A DNA stretch of 64,000 nt from Bradyrhizobium retamae (GTDB taxonomy: Bacteria > Pseudomonadota > Alphaproteobacteria > Rhizobiales > Xanthobacteraceae), in the NCBI RefSeq assembly GCF_001440415.1, contig NZ_LLYA01000046.1, forward strand, positions 62,001 to 126,000, written 5' to 3'. Both the position numbers and the translations under genes were made by a program. This document shows, piece by piece, positions 38,274-46,984 of this stretch. Numbering within the stretch: the stretch's first letter is position 1; each line of letters begins with the position of its first letter. The notes under the pieces were generated by a model, which searched no databases, had not been told where the DNA came from, and saw only the letters and a program-made list of their open reading frames with translations.

Positions 38274-39878
38274 ATGAGTAAGCCCGCAGAGAAGCCCGAG
38301 GTTGTCCAGCTTCCGGCAGAAGCGCCGGTCGCACCAGCGGTCAACACCCGGCGCGTGGCGGCGCAGCGTGTGCGCGAGGCGCGCGATCGGTTAACGTCGA
38401 CCAGCGGGACCCGCCCCGCCTTCGATACCGAGTTGCTCCGACAATACGCCCAGACCCGCGTATCGGCTTCCTTCGTGGTCATGCTGCTGGTGGTTGCGAC
38501 CGGCGTGCTGTTCGGCCTCTGGAAGTATACCGTGCCGGCCGCGGTCTGGACCGTCGGCATGCTCTGCATCCATGCCACCATCATTCGCAACTGCAAGCGC
38601 TTCCTCAGCGAGCCGCCTACGCTCGCCGCCACGCGCAAATGGCAAACCCGCTTCGTGCTGCTCGACCTGCTCTACGGCCTGAGCTGGACGGCGATCCTGC
38701 TCGATCCTGCCGGCCTCGACGTCGTCTCGAACACGATGATGATGTTCTTGATGCTGCTGGTGATCGCGGTGTCAAGCATGCTGGCCGCGACGCTGCCCAT
38801 TGCCGCGGTGGCGGCAACCGCGCCGGTGACGGCTGCGATCGCGCTCAATTTCGTGATGGGCGGAACCTTCGACAATTACGCGCTCGCGTTGCTGGCAGTC
38901 GCCGCCGAATGCTATTTTGCGCTGCTTGCCCATCAGCTTCATTCGACGACGCTGGAGACGATCGAAGCGCGCGCCGAAAAGGATGCGCTGATCGGCGAGC
39001 TCGAACAGGCCAAGGCGATCTCGGACGAAGCGCGGCACCGCGCCGAATCCGCCAACGTCGCCAAGTCGCGCTTTCTGGCGCAGATGAGCCACGAGCTGCG
39101 CACGCCGCTGAACGCGATTCTCGGATTCTCCGAAGTGATGAAGAGCGAGATTTTCGGCGCGCACGCCGTGCCGGTCTACAAGGAATATTCCGCCGACATC
39201 CACAATTCGGGCGTCCACCTGCTCAACCTCATCAACGAGATTCTCGATCTGTCGCGGATCGAGGCCGGCCGCTACGAACTCAACGAGGAAGCGGTGTCGC
39301 TCGTGCATGTCGTCGCCGACTGCCACCATCTGTTGAAGCTGCGCGCGACCAGCCGCGGCATCACAATTCACGAGGTGTTCGAGCACGGCATGCCCAGGAT
39401 CTGGGGCGACGAGCGCGCCACGCGCCAGGTCGTTCTCAATCTGCTGTCGAACTCGATCAAGTTTACTCCGCCGGGCGGCGATATCTGGCTCAAGGTCGGC
39501 TGGACTGCGTCCGGTGGACAATATCTCAGCGTCAAGGACACCGGCTCCGGCATTGCCGAGGACGAAATCCCGATCGTGCTGGCTTCGTTTGGCCAGGGCT
39601 CCAACTCGATCAAATCGGCCGAACAGGGCGCGGGCCTGGGCTTGCCGATCGCCAAGAGCCTGATCGACATGCATGGCGGCACCTTCACGCTGAAATCGAA
39701 ACTGCGCATCGGAACCGAAGTCATCGTCACGTTCCCGCCGGAGCGCGTGATGAGCGCGCTGGCGCCGATGGCCGAGGACGCCCCGCCCCTGCAGCCGGAC
39801 CCCGCAGTCAGCGCGGCCGTCGAGGACAAGCGGCGGCCGCGTCACAAGCCTATCATGAGTGCGGGCACGGGGTTGTAG
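38274..39878 (+). CDS. Membrane sensor histidine kinase (PleC/DivJ/PdhS-like catalytic core)
   Basis: A 534-residue kinase. About 60 soluble residues precede several transmembrane helices (about 60-210) and a short coiled coil (ERAEKDALIGELEQAKAI region). The HisKA domain has FLAQMSHELRTPLNAILGFSEVM with the phospho-accepting His, and the ATPase has NLLSNSIKF, DTGSGI and GAGLGLPIAKSL. The H-box with GFSEVMKSEIFG resembles alphaproteobacterial cell-cycle kinases that act on DivK or PleD. No response regulator gene is adjacent. The start at 38274 is chosen over a GTG four codons upstream. Confidence 0.87.
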   Translation: MSKPAEKPEVVQLPAEAPVAPAVNTRRVAAQRVREARDRLTSTSGTRPAFDTELLRQYAQTRVSASFVVMLLVVATGVLFGLWKYTVPAAVWTVGMLCIHATIIRNCKRFLSEPPTLAATRKWQTRFVLLDLLYGLSWTAILLDPAGLDVVSNTMMMFLMLLVIAVSSMLAATLPIAAVAATAPVTAAIALNFVMGGTFDNYALALLAVAAECYFALLAHQLHSTTLETIEARAEKDALIGELEQAKAISDEARHRAESANVAKSRFLAQMSHELRTPLNAILGFSEVMKSEIFGAHAVPVYKEYSADIHNSGVHLLNLINEILDLSRIEAGRYELNEEAVSLVHVVADCHHLLKLRATSRGITIHEVFEHGMPRIWGDERATRQVVLNLLSNSIKFTPPGGDIWLKVGWTASGGQYLSVKDTGSGIAEDEIPIVLASFGQGSNSIKSAEQGAGLGLPIAKSLIDMHGGTFTLKSKLRIGTEVIVTFPPERVMSALAPMAEDAPPLQPDPAVSAAVEDKRRPRHKPIMSAGTGL

Positions 39879-39924
39879 TTGCAAGTGCTTGCGCGAATGA
39901 AGCAAACCACTTCACTATCCAGGA

Positions 39925-40128
39925 ATGAGCAAAGAAACGCCGTGTATCGCAGTCTGTATAATGGATCCCGAAACCAAACTCTGCTTCGGCTGCGGACGAA
40001 CGTTGCCGGAGATCGCGCGCTGGCACCGCATGGAAACGGCGGAGCGATTGGCCGTGATGAAAGGGCTTGCGACGCGCATGGTGGATGCGGGCCTGGTTCC
40101 GATGCCGCCGCGCACCGAACGCGGCTGA
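39925..40128 (+). CDS. DUF1289 domain-containing protein
   Basis: A 67-residue protein with the DUF1289 signature: TPCIAVCIMD, then LCFGCGRTLPEIARW. The four cysteines (C-x4-C ... C-x2-C) suggest a small zinc or Fe-S knuckle. The function of the family is unknown; it is widespread in Proteobacteria. The protease gene begins 29 bases later on the same strand. Confidence 0.85.
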   Translation: MSKETPCIAVCIMDPETKLCFGCGRTLPEIARWHRMETAERLAVMKGLATRMVDAGLVPMPPRTERG

Positions 40129-40156
40129 TCACCGGAGGAAACGGCGGAGGCGCCCA

Positions 40157-40711
40157 GTGATCCGCATCATGCTCGTTCTGGCGATGCTCGCCGCCACCGC
40201 CGGCGCCGTCGTCGCCTATGGCGATCCGAACCAGATCGCGCGCGCCAGCAACTCGGTCACGAAAATGCTGTGGCAACAAAGCCTGAAGCCGGCGCCCGCT
40301 GTGGAGATCGCACGCGGCAAGGCCGGCGAATTCGCGCTGCACGCCAAGATCAACGGCGTCAAGGCGCCGATGGTGATCGACACCGGCGCGACGTCGGTGG
40401 TGCTGACCTGGGAGACGGCGAAGGCGATTGGCCTGCCGATCGAGATGCTCGAATACAACGTCGAACTCGAAACCGCCGGCGGCCACACCAAGGCGGCGCG
40501 GCTGACGCTCGATCGCCTCGCAGTCGGCGGCGTCGTCGAGAAATCGATCCCGGCGCTGGTGGTGCCGCGCGGGCAGTTGAAGACCAACCTGCTCGGCATG
40601 AGCTTTCTGGACAGGCTGGAAAGCTGGGGCGTGCAGGCCGACAAGCTGAAGCTGCACGGCTATCCCGAGGTGGCGGCTAGCTCGAAACGCGATCGCAGGG
40701 CAGCGAAGTAA
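40157..40711 (+). CDS. Retropepsin-like aspartic protease (TIGR02281 clan AA type)
   Basis: A 184-residue protein with an N-terminal membrane anchor or signal (IRIMLVLAMLAATAGAVVAY) and one aspartic protease domain. MVIDTGATSVVLTWETA is the catalytic D-T-G-A motif, and NLLGMSFLDRLESW closes the fold. Such single-domain proteases dimerise and act at the periplasmic face. The start is a GTG at 40157 with GGAGG six bases before it. Probably co-transcribed with the DUF1289 gene. Confidence 0.87.
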   Translation: MIRIMLVLAMLAATAGAVVAYGDPNQIARASNSVTKMLWQQSLKPAPAVEIARGKAGEFALHAKINGVKAPMVIDTGATSVVLTWETAKAIGLPIEMLEYNVELETAGGHTKAARLTLDRLAVGGVVEKSIPALVVPRGQLKTNLLGMSFLDRLESWGVQADKLKLHGYPEVAASSKRDRRAAK

Positions 40712-40749
40712 CGCTGGCGGATCGCCAGCCGCGACTTGCCCGCAAAGCA

Positions 40750-41292
40750 TCAACCCTTCGGCCTCGCCGCCTTGCGCGCCTTGTTGACTTCCTCGATTTC
40801 GGGCTCGATCGAATTCAGGCTCTCGTAGATTTCTGCGAGCACCATCTTCAGGTCCGAAACGTTCTTCGACGGAAAATTGCGAACCGCCACTTCCTCGAAA
40901 TGGATGGCGATCGGAATCAACTCTTCCACCAGCGTCCGCCCCTTGGGCGTGAGGTTGATCGCGACCGTGCGCGCGTTGTCCTTCAACCGCGTGCGCGTTA
41001 CGAGGCCTCGCCGCTTCATCTCCCCGATCAGGCGCGACAGCGTCGATATCTCGATCGTCGTCATGTCGGCGAGATCGCCGAGGCGCTGATCGCCTTTCTC
41101 CCAGAGCGCGGCCATCACGCGGTACATGGGTAATGTCACGCCGTAGCCCGCGATGCGCCGGGAAAACAGGTCGCCCATCCGCACGCCGACGCGATTGAGC
41201 ATGTAGGGCAAGGAATTCGTTAGCCGGTACAAGATCTTGCATCCCGCTTTGGTGCAACTTTTGCACTCATCCAATAGCCGGGCGCCGATCAT
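40750..41292 (-). CDS. MarR-family regulator of the gamma-resorcylate cluster (GraR-like)
   Basis: A 180-residue winged-helix regulator. The recognition region is MTTIEISTLSRLIGEMKRRGLVTRTRLKDNARTVAINLTPKG, the MarR signature. The N-terminus is cysteine-containing (DECKSCTKAGCKILYRL), which could sense ligand or oxidation. It is divergent from the catabolic operon, and a 12-bp palindrome lies in the plus-strand promoter. The position matches graR of Rhizobium sp. MTP-10005, so repression relieved by gamma-resorcylate is likely. The effector is inferred. Confidence 0.85.
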   Translation of the reverse strand: MIGARLLDECKSCTKAGCKILYRLTNSLPYMLNRVGVRMGDLFSRRIAGYGVTLPMYRVMAALWEKGDQRLGDLADMTTIEISTLSRLIGEMKRRGLVTRTRLKDNARTVAINLTPKGRTLVEELIPIAIHFEEVAVRNFPSKNVSDLKMVLAEIYESLNSIEPEIEEVNKARKAARPKG

Positions 41293-41327
41293 TTTTCAAG
41301 GCAATTGTTGCATTTGAAAATTTCCGA

Positions 41328-41356
41328 TTGACTTGTCATTTGCAAATGCAATTATT
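41328..41356 (+). promoter_or_regulatory. Promoter and operator of the gamma-resorcylate operon
   Basis: TTGACT (41328-41333) and ATTATT (41351-41356) are spaced 17 bases, as in a sigma-70 promoter. Between them sits the perfect palindrome CATTTGCAAATG (41337-41348). A further TTGCATTTG (41309-41317) is the inverted partner of CAAATGCAA (41343-41351). A MarR dimer bound here would block RNA polymerase. The region also covers the regulator's own start, so autorepression is plausible. Confidence 0.6.
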
Positions 41357-41408
41357 GTTCACGAAAATTAAGCCGCCGATCAAGAGCGGCCGTTCAGTGG
41401 AGGAAACC

Positions 41409-41927
41409 ATGTCGCTGGATTCGGCATCCGACGAATTGCGTGAGACGTTCAAGCGCGCGTTGCGGCGATTTCCCGCGGCGGTTTCGGTGATCACGTCTGC
41501 GGACCAGAACCGCCGCCACGGGATGACGGCGACCGCGGTGACGTCGCTGTCGCTCGACCCTCCCTCGCTGATCGTCTGCGTCAACCAACAGACGCTGCTG
41601 CACGACATCATGCTGCTGGCGCGCCGGTTTTGCGTCAACGTTCTGCGCCGCGACCAGATCACACTTTCATCGGCCTTCAGCGGCGCGGTGCCTTCGGACG
41701 AACGGTTCGGGCTTGGCGACTGGATGACCTCGCCCGAGGGCGTCACCTATCTCGCCGACGCGCAGATCAACATCTTCTGCAAGAAGGCCGCCGCCGTTCC
41801 CTACGGCACGCACACGATTTTCATCGGCGAAGCCGAGACCGTGAACGTGCGCGATCCGATCGAACCGCTGATCTACCAGGACGCGACCTACTGCTTCTCG
41901 GTGCCCCACGACAGCCAGGCTGCGTGA
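41409..41927 (+). CDS. Flavin reductase, small component of resorcinol hydroxylase (GraD-like)
   Basis: A 172-residue FMN/FAD reductase domain protein. Typical segments are RRFPAAVSVITS, HGMTATAVTSLSLDPPSLIVCVN and FCVNVLRRDQITLSSAF, and it ends HGTHTIFIGE-like (PYGTHTIFIGEAETV). It supplies reduced flavin to the monooxygenase encoded next. The start at 41409 follows GGAGGAAACC; an upstream ATG at 41328 lies in the promoter. First gene of the operon. Confidence 0.88.
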   Translation: MSLDSASDELRETFKRALRRFPAAVSVITSADQNRRHGMTATAVTSLSLDPPSLIVCVNQQTLLHDIMLLARRFCVNVLRRDQITLSSAFSGAVPSDERFGLGDWMTSPEGVTYLADAQINIFCKKAAAVPYGTHTIFIGEAETVNVRDPIEPLIYQDATYCFSVPHDSQAA

Positions 41928-41975
41928 TCCGCCAAGCCGCCGCCTTCCAGCCCATCGAAGATACGGAGCAAACCA

Positions 41976-43208
41976 ATGGTATCAGTCGCCCAGTTGAAGG
42001 ATGTATCTGCGCCGCCGGCCGCTCGCCCCGACATTGGCGAGTTGCGGAGCCGCGTGGCGCAGATCGCGCCGCAGATCAAGGCACGCGCCCACACCACGGA
42101 AAAGGCGGGCCGCGTGCCGGACCAGAACATCACGGCGCTGCGCATGATCGGCTATTTCGATATCGTCAAGCCGGCGATGTTCGGCGGCTACGAGCACGAT
42201 TTCGACGTGCTGGTCGAACTGAACATCGAACTTGCGAAAAGCTGCGCCTCGACGGCGTGGGTCGGCGGCCTGCTCGCGGCCCATCAATGGCTGATCGCGG
42301 GATTTCCGGAAATCGCGCAGCGCGACGTCTGGGATGATAATCCAGATGCGCTGGCCTGCGGCTCCTATGCGCCGGCCGCCAGGGCGATCGAGGTCGACGG
42401 CGGCTATCGCCTCAGCGGGCGCTGGTCGTTTGCGAGCGGCTGCGACAATGCGCAATGGTCGTTGTGCGCGGCGCTGCTACCGTCGAAGACCGAGAGCGGA
42501 CAGTTTGCGCCGGCCTTCCTGCTGGTGCCGGCCTCCGACTACGTCATCGACGATACATGGAATGTCGTCGGCCTCAGCGGCACAGGCAGCAAGACGCTCG
42601 TACTGTCAGACGTGTTCGTGCCCGCGCACCGCCTGCTGTCGTTCGCCGACACCACATCCGGCAAGACGCCGGGCGCCACGCTGCATGCCGCCAATCCCAC
42701 ATTCTCAATCCCGATGCTGTCGAACATTCCCTCCTGCCTGGCATCTACCGCAGTCGGCGCCGCCGCCGGGGCGCTGGAGGACTATCTTGCCGGTACCTCG
42801 AGGCGAATTACGCGCGGCGCGGTGGCGGGCCACAACAACCGCATGGCGGATTTCCCGACCATCCAGTTGCGCGTTGCGGAAGCGGCCGCTTCCGTCGATG
42901 CGGCGCGTGAAGTGCTGCTGCGCGATCTCAGGGACCGTGCGGCGACGATTCGCGACGGCAGGCCGGTCTCGGTCGAGGACCGCATCGTCAGCCGCCGCGG
43001 CCAAGCCTTTTCGGTTGCGCTGGCCATCCGCGCCAGCGAAGCGCTGAACGCCTCGACCGGCGGGCTCGGCCTCGATCTTTCCAATCCCGTGCAGCGCGCC
43101 TGGCGCGATGCCAATGCCGTCGGCCGCCACATCAGCATGAACTGGGACGCCGTCGGCACCATGTACGGCCAGCTCGCGCTCGGGCTGACGCCCCAAGGTC
43201 AATACTAA
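41976..43208 (+). CDS. Two-component flavin monooxygenase, resorcinol hydroxylase large subunit (GraA-like)
   Basis: A 410-residue group D flavoprotein monooxygenase with the acyl-CoA dehydrogenase/HpaB-HsaA fold. Landmarks are LRSRVAQIAPQIKARAHTTE, SCASTAWVGGLLAAHQW, RLSGRWSFASGCDNAQW and RAWRDANAVGRHISMNWD, the last being the C-terminal signature of HsaA-like oxygenases. Placed between a flavin reductase and gamma-resorcylate decarboxylase, it most likely hydroxylates resorcinol to hydroxyquinol. The assignment comes from context plus family. Confidence 0.87.
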   Translation: MVSVAQLKDVSAPPAARPDIGELRSRVAQIAPQIKARAHTTEKAGRVPDQNITALRMIGYFDIVKPAMFGGYEHDFDVLVELNIELAKSCASTAWVGGLLAAHQWLIAGFPEIAQRDVWDDNPDALACGSYAPAARAIEVDGGYRLSGRWSFASGCDNAQWSLCAALLPSKTESGQFAPAFLLVPASDYVIDDTWNVVGLSGTGSKTLVLSDVFVPAHRLLSFADTTSGKTPGATLHAANPTFSIPMLSNIPSCLASTAVGAAAGALEDYLAGTSRRITRGAVAGHNNRMADFPTIQLRVAEAAASVDAAREVLLRDLRDRAATIRDGRPVSVEDRIVSRRGQAFSVALAIRASEALNASTGGLGLDLSNPVQRAWRDANAVGRHISMNWDAVGTMYGQLALGLTPQGQY

Positions 43209-43248
43209 GGGACAGTACCAACCAACATCAGACATCAGCGAGGACGAC

Positions 43249-44274
43249 ATGCAGGGCAAGATCGCACTAGAGGAACATTTCGCCATCCCGGCCACGCTGA
43301 TGGACTCAGCGGGTTTCGTTCCGGACTCCTATTGGCCGGAGTTGAAGGACCGCCTGCTCGATATCCAGGACAAGCGGCTGGCGCAGATGGACCGCCACGG
43401 CGTTGAGATGATGATCCTGTCGTTGAACGCACCGGCGGTTCAGGCGATTCCCGACGTCGTCCGCGCCAACGAGATTGCAATCCGCGCCAACGATTTCCTC
43501 GCCGAACAGGTGGCAAAACGGCCGTCGCGATTCCAGGCCTTTGCCGCACTGCCGATGCAGGCTCCCGATCTCGCGATCGCCGAACTCGAGCGCTGTATCA
43601 AGACGCTCGGCTTCCGGGGTGCGCTGGTCAACGGCTTCTCGCAAAGCGGCGACGGCAAGCGGCCGGTCTATTACGACCTGCCGCAATACTGGCCGTTCTG
43701 GGCAGCGGTGGAGCAGACCGGCCTGCCTTTCTATCTGCACCCGCGCAATCCGCTGCCGGAAGACTGCGCGATCTATGAAGGGCATCCATGGCTGATGGGA
43801 CCGACCTGGGCGTTCGGACAGGAGACCGCGGTCCATGCGTTGCGTCTGATGGGATCGGGACTGTTCGATGCCTATCCAAAATTGAAGATCATCCTCGGCC
43901 ATATGGGCGAAGGCTTGCCCTACAGCATGTGGCGCGTCGATCATCGCAACGGCTGGGTCAAGGCACCGCCGAAACACAAGGCGGAAAAGAAGATTTGCGA
44001 CTACTTCAACGCCAACTTCTTCCTGACCACGTCGGGCAATTTCCGCACGCAAACGCTGATCGATTCCATTCTCGAGATCGGAGCCGATCGCATCCTGTTC
44101 TCGATCGACTGGCCGTTCGAGAACGTGGACCACGCCTCCGACTGGTTCAACAGCGCCAGCATCAGCGAGAACGATCGCCTGAAGATCGGCCGGCGCAACG
44201 CCATCGACCTGTTCAAGCTCGATCTCGGCGACCTGGCCGTCGTCGAGCACAGCATTCATCAAGCCGCGGAATAA
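43249..44274 (+). CDS. graF: Gamma-resorcylate (2,6-dihydroxybenzoate) decarboxylase
   Basis: A 341-residue metal-dependent decarboxylase of the amidohydrolase superfamily. It removes CO2 reversibly from gamma-resorcylate to give resorcinol. The start MQGKIALEEHFAIPATLMDS, the segment NAPAVQAIPD, PFYLHPRNPLP, ILGHMGEGLPYSMWR and LFSIDWPFENVDHASDW all match the Rhizobium enzyme as I remember it. Glu8 and His10 of LEEHF, the His of YLHP, the His of GHMGE and the Asp of SIDWP are the expected metal and catalytic residues. It defines the pathway for the cluster. Confidence 0.93.
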   Translation: MQGKIALEEHFAIPATLMDSAGFVPDSYWPELKDRLLDIQDKRLAQMDRHGVEMMILSLNAPAVQAIPDVVRANEIAIRANDFLAEQVAKRPSRFQAFAALPMQAPDLAIAELERCIKTLGFRGALVNGFSQSGDGKRPVYYDLPQYWPFWAAVEQTGLPFYLHPRNPLPEDCAIYEGHPWLMGPTWAFGQETAVHALRLMGSGLFDAYPKLKIILGHMGEGLPYSMWRVDHRNGWVKAPPKHKAEKKICDYFNANFFLTTSGNFRTQTLIDSILEIGADRILFSIDWPFENVDHASDWFNSASISENDRLKIGRRNAIDLFKLDLGDLAVVEHSIHQAAE

Positions 44275-44317
44275 GCGGCCTCAAACGACATAGTCACCAT
44301 CTGGGAGGGATACGGCC

Positions 44318-45694
44318 ATGGCCGCGCAGGCAATCGATCTTCACGAAGAACTCGCCGAAGCAAAGGTAGGAAAATTTCACTGGCGCCTCGGCGCCATCAT
44401 GGGACTGCTAACGCTGTTTGACGGATATGACACGTTCAACCCGGCTTACGTCATTCACTACGTCGCAAAACCGTGGGGGCTGCAGGCCGGCCAGGCAGGA
44501 CTGTTGATTTCCAGCGGCCTGGTTGGATTCCTGCTCGGGGCCGCCATCCACGGCATCATTGCCGACCGGCTCGGCCGCCGCGGCACCCTGCTCGGCGGCT
44601 TGTGGATCACCAGCATCTTCACGCTGCTCACCGCGACCTCGGCAGACTCGTTCCTCTCCTTCTGCATCCTGCGGCTTCTGACCGGCATCGGCCTCGGCGT
44701 GCTTCTGCCGCTCGCGACCACCTACATCAACGAGCTGGCGCCGCGGCGCGTGGCGAACACGTTTGCGCTGTGGGGCGTCGCACTTGGTTGGGCGCTCGGC
44801 GGCACCCTCGCCGGTGTCGCCGGCGTATTCGCGACGCCGCTATTCGGCTGGACATCGCTGTACTGGATCGGCTCGCTGTCGTTCCTGCTGCTTCCCTTCA
44901 TGCACTTGATGCTTCCGGAATCGCCAAAGTTTCTCGCCCTTCAGGGCCGTACCGATGAAATCCGCGACATGCTGACCAAACTCCGTCCGGAGCGCGCCAG
45001 CGTTTACGCGTCGGCCGAAATCGCCGTCGGGCAGACCGAGAAGCCGGTCAATTCGGTGGCGGCGCTGCTGCAATCCAAGTATCGCCGGACGACGTTCGCG
45101 ATCTGGGCGTCGGCCTTCCTCAGCCTGTTCTGCATCTTCGGCCTGTCGGGGTGGATTCCGACCGTGATGATGCAGCGTGGAGAAACCTTTGCTGCAAGCT
45201 TCGGCTTCGGCGCGCTGATGCAGATCATGTCGTTCGTCGGCGCTCTCGTGCTCGGGCATCTCGTCGACAAGTCCGGCAGCAGCCGTGGGCTGATCGCGAC
45301 CTGGTGGGCGATTGGCGGCCTCGCGGTGCTCTCGCTCGTAGTGATGAACGACCACATCGTCAACATCACATCGGTCGCCGCCGCCGGCTTCTTCATCATC
45401 GGCGCGCAGTTCGTGCTGAACAATTTCACCGCGGCTTCCTATGAGACCGGCGTGCGCGCCACCGCAGTCGGAATGGAGCTCGGGGTCGCCCGCGTCGGCG
45501 CCATTCTCGGCCCGTTCGTCGCCGGCGCGCTGCAGCAATATTACCAGAGCCCGACGCCGATGTTCCTGTCGATCGGCGTCTCCGCGATTGCCGCCGGGAT
45601 GATTATCCTGCTGGCCCGCCAGCCGGTGAGCGCACCATCTGGTAGCCTTGAAGAGGCCGCTGGCTTGCGCAAGGTTGCACAGCCCGCCTCTTGA
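44318..45694 (+). CDS. MFS aromatic-acid transporter (AAHS family; GraK-like)
   Basis: A 458-residue carrier with twelve transmembrane helices. The AAHS signature DGYDTFNPAYVI (D-G-x-D) is in helix 1, IIADRLGRRGTLLGG is the loop 2-3 motif, and LPESPKFL precedes the central loop. It probably imports gamma-resorcylate. In strain MTP-10005 the transporter gene graK lies at the end of the operon, whereas here it sits between the decarboxylase and the maleylacetate reductase. Co-transcribed with both neighbours. Confidence 0.88.
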   Translation: MAAQAIDLHEELAEAKVGKFHWRLGAIMGLLTLFDGYDTFNPAYVIHYVAKPWGLQAGQAGLLISSGLVGFLLGAAIHGIIADRLGRRGTLLGGLWITSIFTLLTATSADSFLSFCILRLLTGIGLGVLLPLATTYINELAPRRVANTFALWGVALGWALGGTLAGVAGVFATPLFGWTSLYWIGSLSFLLLPFMHLMLPESPKFLALQGRTDEIRDMLTKLRPERASVYASAEIAVGQTEKPVNSVAALLQSKYRRTTFAIWASAFLSLFCIFGLSGWIPTVMMQRGETFAASFGFGALMQIMSFVGALVLGHLVDKSGSSRGLIATWWAIGGLAVLSLVVMNDHIVNITSVAAAGFFIIGAQFVLNNFTAASYETGVRATAVGMELGVARVGAILGPFVAGALQQYYQSPTPMFLSIGVSAIAAGMIILLARQPVSAPSGSLEEAAGLRKVAQPAS

Positions 45695-45758
45695 GCCGAA
45701 AGTCCGGCTCCGGGGCGGCCTGACCCTGGAGCCGGCCATTCGTCCGCAAGGAGCAACC

Positions 45759-46826
45759 ATGCAAGGCTTCACCTACCAGAGCGCGCCGATGCGGGTGGTG
45801 TTCGGCACCGGCACGCTGCGTCAATTGCCCGATGAATTGTCCCGCCTCGGCGTTACCCGCGCCGTCGTGCTGGCGACCCCGCGGCAGAAAGATCTGGTCG
45901 CCGGCATCCGGGAGATGATCGGCGAACGCTTCGCCGGCGTCTTCACCGGAGCGGTCATGCATACGCCCGTCGAGGTGACGGAACGGGCGATGGAAGTCGT
46001 GCGCGAGATTGAGGCCGATGGTGTCGTCGCGATCGGCGGCGGTTCGACCACCGGCCTCGGCAAGGCGATCGCCTTGCGCACCGATCTGCCGCAGATCGTG
46101 CTGCCGACCAGTTACGCCGGCTCGGAGATGACGCCGGTGGTCGGCCAGACCAGCGGCGGGATCAAGACCACGCAATCGAGCCCGAAGATCCTCCCCGAGA
46201 TCGTGATCTATGACGTCGATCTCACCGTGACGATGCCGGCAAAACTATCGGCGACATCGGGCGTCAACGCCATTGCGCACGCGGTCGAGGCGCTCTACGC
46301 GCGGGATCGCAACCCCATCATATCGCTGATGGCGCAGGAAGGCATCGGCACGCTGGCGCGGGCGCTGCCGAAAATCTGCGCTGAGCCGAGCGACAGGATC
46401 GCGCGCACCGACGCGCTCTATGGCGCCTGGCTCTGCGGCGTCTGCCTCGGCGCGGTCGGCATGGCACTGCATCACAAGCTCTGCCATACGCTGGGCGGGC
46501 TGTTCAATCTGCCGCATGCCGAGACCCACACCGTCGTTCTCCCGCATGCTCTCGCCTACAATGCACCGGCCGCACCTGAGGCGATGACACGCATCGCCTC
46601 AGCACTTGGCGTGAGCGATCCAGCGCTCGGCCTCCACGATCTGGCGCGAAAGCTTGCCGCGCCGCTGTCGCTGCGCGAGATAGGCATGCCCGAGAGCGGC
46701 ATCGATCAGGCCGCCGACCTCGCCGTGAAGAATCCGTACTGGAATCCGCGCCCGATCGAGCGAGAGGCGATCCGCGAATTGATCACGCGCGCCTGGCGCG
46801 GAGACGCTCCACAAACCGCCCAATGA
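45759..46826 (+). CDS. Maleylacetate reductase (GraC-like)
   Basis: A 355-residue iron-type alcohol dehydrogenase-fold enzyme reducing maleylacetate to 3-oxoadipate with NAD(P)H. MQGFTYQSAPMRVVFGTGTL is the characteristic N-terminus of maleylacetate reductases, and GGGSTTGLGKAIAL is the cofactor loop. The histidines in NAIAHAVEALYA and HHKLCHTLGG lie at the metal/active site region; HAETHTVVLPHALAYN follows. Start at 45759 after AAGGAGCAACC. It acts after ring cleavage of hydroxyquinol, yet the cleavage gene that should follow is only a stub. Confidence 0.92.
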   Translation: MQGFTYQSAPMRVVFGTGTLRQLPDELSRLGVTRAVVLATPRQKDLVAGIREMIGERFAGVFTGAVMHTPVEVTERAMEVVREIEADGVVAIGGGSTTGLGKAIALRTDLPQIVLPTSYAGSEMTPVVGQTSGGIKTTQSSPKILPEIVIYDVDLTVTMPAKLSATSGVNAIAHAVEALYARDRNPIISLMAQEGIGTLARALPKICAEPSDRIARTDALYGAWLCGVCLGAVGMALHHKLCHTLGGLFNLPHAETHTVVLPHALAYNAPAAPEAMTRIASALGVSDPALGLHDLARKLAAPLSLREIGMPESGIDQAADLAVKNPYWNPRPIEREAIRELITRAWRGDAPQTAQ

Positions 46827-46981
46827 TCCCCTGGACTCGGACGTCGTGTTCGGCGTCAAGGACAGCCTGGTCCGGGAATTCGCCGGAACGGCGGTCGACG
46901 GCCGCGCGATGGCGAGCCTATTATCATCTGAACCACGATTTCGGCCTGGAGGCGGATTCCGAAACGCGCCGCGCCGCCTAG
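46822..46981 (+). pseudogene. 3' remnant of hydroxyquinol 1,2-dioxygenase (graB-like)
   Basis: Right after the maleylacetate reductase stop, the frame from 46825 reads DPLDSDVVFGVKDSLVREF then AGTAVDGRA, the C-terminal strand region of intradiol dioxygenases. At about 46,905-46,912 homology moves to the +1 frame and continues WRAYYHLNHDFGLEADSE to a stop at 46979-46981. Only about the last 50 codons remain. The N-terminal domains and all four iron ligands (two Tyr, two His) are missing, and the fragment is frameshifted. Position after graC matches the graC-graB order in Rhizobium sp. MTP-10005. Confidence 0.78.
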
Positions 46982-46984
46982 GCT

